A DNA stretch of 6,117 nt from a bacterium. GTDB taxonomy: Bacteria; Planctomycetota; J058; JAJDCP01. A model generated the notes under the pieces. It worked only from the letters and a program-made list of their open reading frames with translations, did not search any database and was not told the origin of the DNA. The translations under genes and the position numbers were made by a program. Shown here in pieces: positions 5,374 to 6,117 of this stretch. Where the stretch lies: assembly GCA_030428695.1 (NCBI GenBank), contig JAUIEM010000487.1, positions 1 to 6,117 on the forward strand, given 5' to 3'. Positions within the stretch are counted from its first letter, which is position 1; each line of letters starts with the position of its first letter.

Positions 5374-5462
5374 TCAGGGTACGCGTTGCCCGTCCGGAAC
5401 GACCAGCCCCGCGACCGGTCGCGTCGAAGCCGCGCATCCGGCGCGGGCGCACGCGTTTTCGC

Positions 5463-5491
5463 TTGTCAGATATCCCCGCAACGCCTACGCT
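5463..5491 (+). promoter_or_regulatory. Housekeeping-type promoter of the HU gene
   Basis: TTGTCA (5463-5468) matches the -35 consensus TTGACA at 5 of 6 positions. After exactly 17 bp comes TACGCT (5486-5491), a weaker -10 that keeps the key first two and last bases of TATAAT. Transcription would start near 5498, giving a leader of about 22 bases before the ATG at 5520. Position and spacing fit; the -10 is the weak point. Confidence 0.45.
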
Positions 5492-5519
5492 GGCAATAAC
5501 CAAGGGCGCAGGGGAAACC

Positions 5520-5804
5520 ATGACCAAGAAGGAGATCGTCAAGAAGATCGCCAACAAAGTCAACATGCCCCAGGTCGAGACCAAGGCGATCGTGCAGAGC
5601 ACCTTCGACGCGATCGTCGACGCGATCGTCGAGAACGGGCGGATCGAGCTGAGGAACTTCGGCGTCTTCAAAGTCAAGAAGCGCGCCCCCCGCAAGGCGC
5701 GCAACCCCAAGACCAACAAGCCCGTGCACGTGCCCGAGAAGTCGGTCGTGCTGTTCAAGCCCGGGCGGGTGATGGAAGAGCGCATCCGCGCCACCGAGAT
5801 CTGA
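5520..5804 (+). CDS. HU/IHF-family DNA-binding protein
   Basis: A 94-residue nucleoid protein of the usual HU length, expected to form a dimer that bends DNA and compacts the nucleoid. The N-terminal half is the helical dimerisation part ([15 protein letters not shown], then [15 protein letters not shown]). The family signature follows: [11 protein letters not shown] (40-50) and the DNA-gripping arm with [13 protein letters not shown] (55-67), whose Pro63 would insert between bases. The C-terminus closes with [12 protein letters not shown] (71-82). The frame extends upstream to a TTG at 5463, but the ATG at 5520 is preceded by AGGGG five bases away and opens in the family's standard way. HU versus IHF subunit cannot be separated by eye; the sequence looks more like HU. 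It appears to be transcribed alone, with hairpins downstream. Confidence 0.96.
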   Translation: MTKKEIVKKIANKVNMPQVETKAIVQSTFDAIVDAIVENGRIELRNFGVFKVKKRAPRKARNPKTNKPVHVPEKSVVLFKPGRVMEERIRATEI

Positions 5805-5832
5805 TCCCATCGTCCTTCTCTTCCGCACGGCA

Positions 5833-5849
5833 CCACGGCGAGCCCGTGG
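5833..5849. terminator. Short hairpin after HU
   Basis: CCACGG (5833-5838), a 5-base loop, then CCGTGG (5844-5849), 28 bp after the HU stop. There is no T-run, so it is at best a weak or factor-dependent terminator. Confidence 0.3.
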
Positions 5850-5885
5850 CGGCTTCGCGTGCCCGTCCCCGGGGCGAATGATCGA

Positions 5886-5917
5886 TCCGCCGCGCCGATT
5901 TTGTTGAACGCGGCGGA
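5886..5917. terminator. 9-bp GC-rich hairpin between HU and the second sigma gene
   Basis: TCCGCCGCG (5886-5894) and CGCGGCGGA (5909-5917) are perfect 9-bp arms around a 14-base AT-rich loop containing GATTTTGTTGAA. There is no T-run after the stem. It may end HU transcription or act in the leader region of the downstream sigma gene, whose start codon is 49 bp away. Confidence 0.4.
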
Positions 5918-5966
5918 CGCCGGCGGGAACCTGAGGGTAGTGAACGCTCCCCGACGGAGGCCCCCG

Positions 5967-6117
5967 ATGACCGGCGCAGCACGCTTCAGCACCTACCTCG
6001 AGAAACAGGACCCCCAGCTCTTCCGGCAGCTCGTCGAGCGCTGGCGGCCGCGGGTCTTCGGACTGTGCGCGCGGCTGTTCCCCGACCGCGCCGACGCGGA
6101 GGACATCACCCAGGAGG
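5967..6117 (+). CDS. ECF-type sigma factor, N-terminal part (cut by window edge)
   Basis: Fifty codons are visible before the window ends. The start is clear: GGAGG (5956-5960) lies six bases before the ATG. The protein begins MTGAARFSTYLEKQD and enters sigma region 2 with LFRQLVERWRPRVFGLCARLF, then DRADAEDITQE (40-50), the conserved acidic region 2.2 that contacts the RNA polymerase beta-prime coiled coil. Region 4 and any anti-sigma gene lie outside the window. It is distinct from the factor at 3268-3990: it lacks TRWSLV and has the compact region 2 of ordinary ECF factors. It is probably not in an operon with HU, given the 162-bp gap with two hairpins. Confidence 0.9.
   Translation, partial: MTGAARFSTYLEKQDPQLFRQLVERWRPRVFGLCARLFPDRADAEDITQE

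Noticed and set aside
5925..5950. ECF-type promoter (GGGAACCT as -35) before the second sigma gene
   Set aside because: The -35 looks good, but at normal spacing the -10 would fall on GC-only sequence and the start point would sit on the ribosome binding site. Not listed as a feature.
4796..5992. 398-codon - strand open frame
   Set aside because: It overlaps HU antisense and the unknown gene in another frame. HU is certain, so this frame is a shadow.

Overview
The window is about 6.1 kb of GC-rich bacterial DNA. It carries five protein genes: three complete and recognisable, one complete but unrecognised, and one cut by the right edge. Several features suggest a Planctomycetota-like bacterium or a related GC-rich lineage with many kinases and ECF sigma factors. 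These are a Hanks-type kinase fused to a formylglycine-generating-enzyme-like (SUMF1/FGE) domain, an ECF sigma factor opening with a TRWSLV motif, and an HU protein. Repeat-rich intergenic DNA fits as well. The lineage is an inference; no rRNA or tRNA is present to settle it.

Layout: 1-250 holds a purine-rich heptamer repeat and copy A of a dispersed repeat. 258-3050 (+) encodes a 930-residue protein with an N-terminal zinc ribbon, a protein kinase and a C-terminal FGE-like (C-type-lectin fold) domain. Its last ~35 codons have the composition and residue pattern of the variable region of a diversity-generating retroelement (DGR) target. 3093-3214 contains two abutting long foldbacks. 3268-3990 (-) encodes an ECF sigma factor convergent with the kinase gene. 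3991-4782 is ~790 bp without a convincing gene but packed with structure: a pair of GTAG-type REP palindromes, copy B of the dispersed repeat, several hairpins and an octamer array. 4783-5346 (-) encodes an acidic protein I do not recognise. 5347-5519 is a divergent promoter region with a perfect 16-bp palindrome. 5520-5804 (+) encodes HU. 5967 to the right edge (+) is the start of a second ECF sigma factor.

The kinase and the first ECF sigma factor are adjacent and convergent, which suggests, without proving, a signalling pair: sensing through the FGE-like domain, phosphorylation, then a transcriptional response. Copies A and B of the dispersed repeat lie in direct orientation on either side of this pair. 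The best candidate for something unusual is the kinase C-terminus as a DGR target. No reverse transcriptase or template repeat lies in the window, so the DGR machinery would have to be elsewhere.
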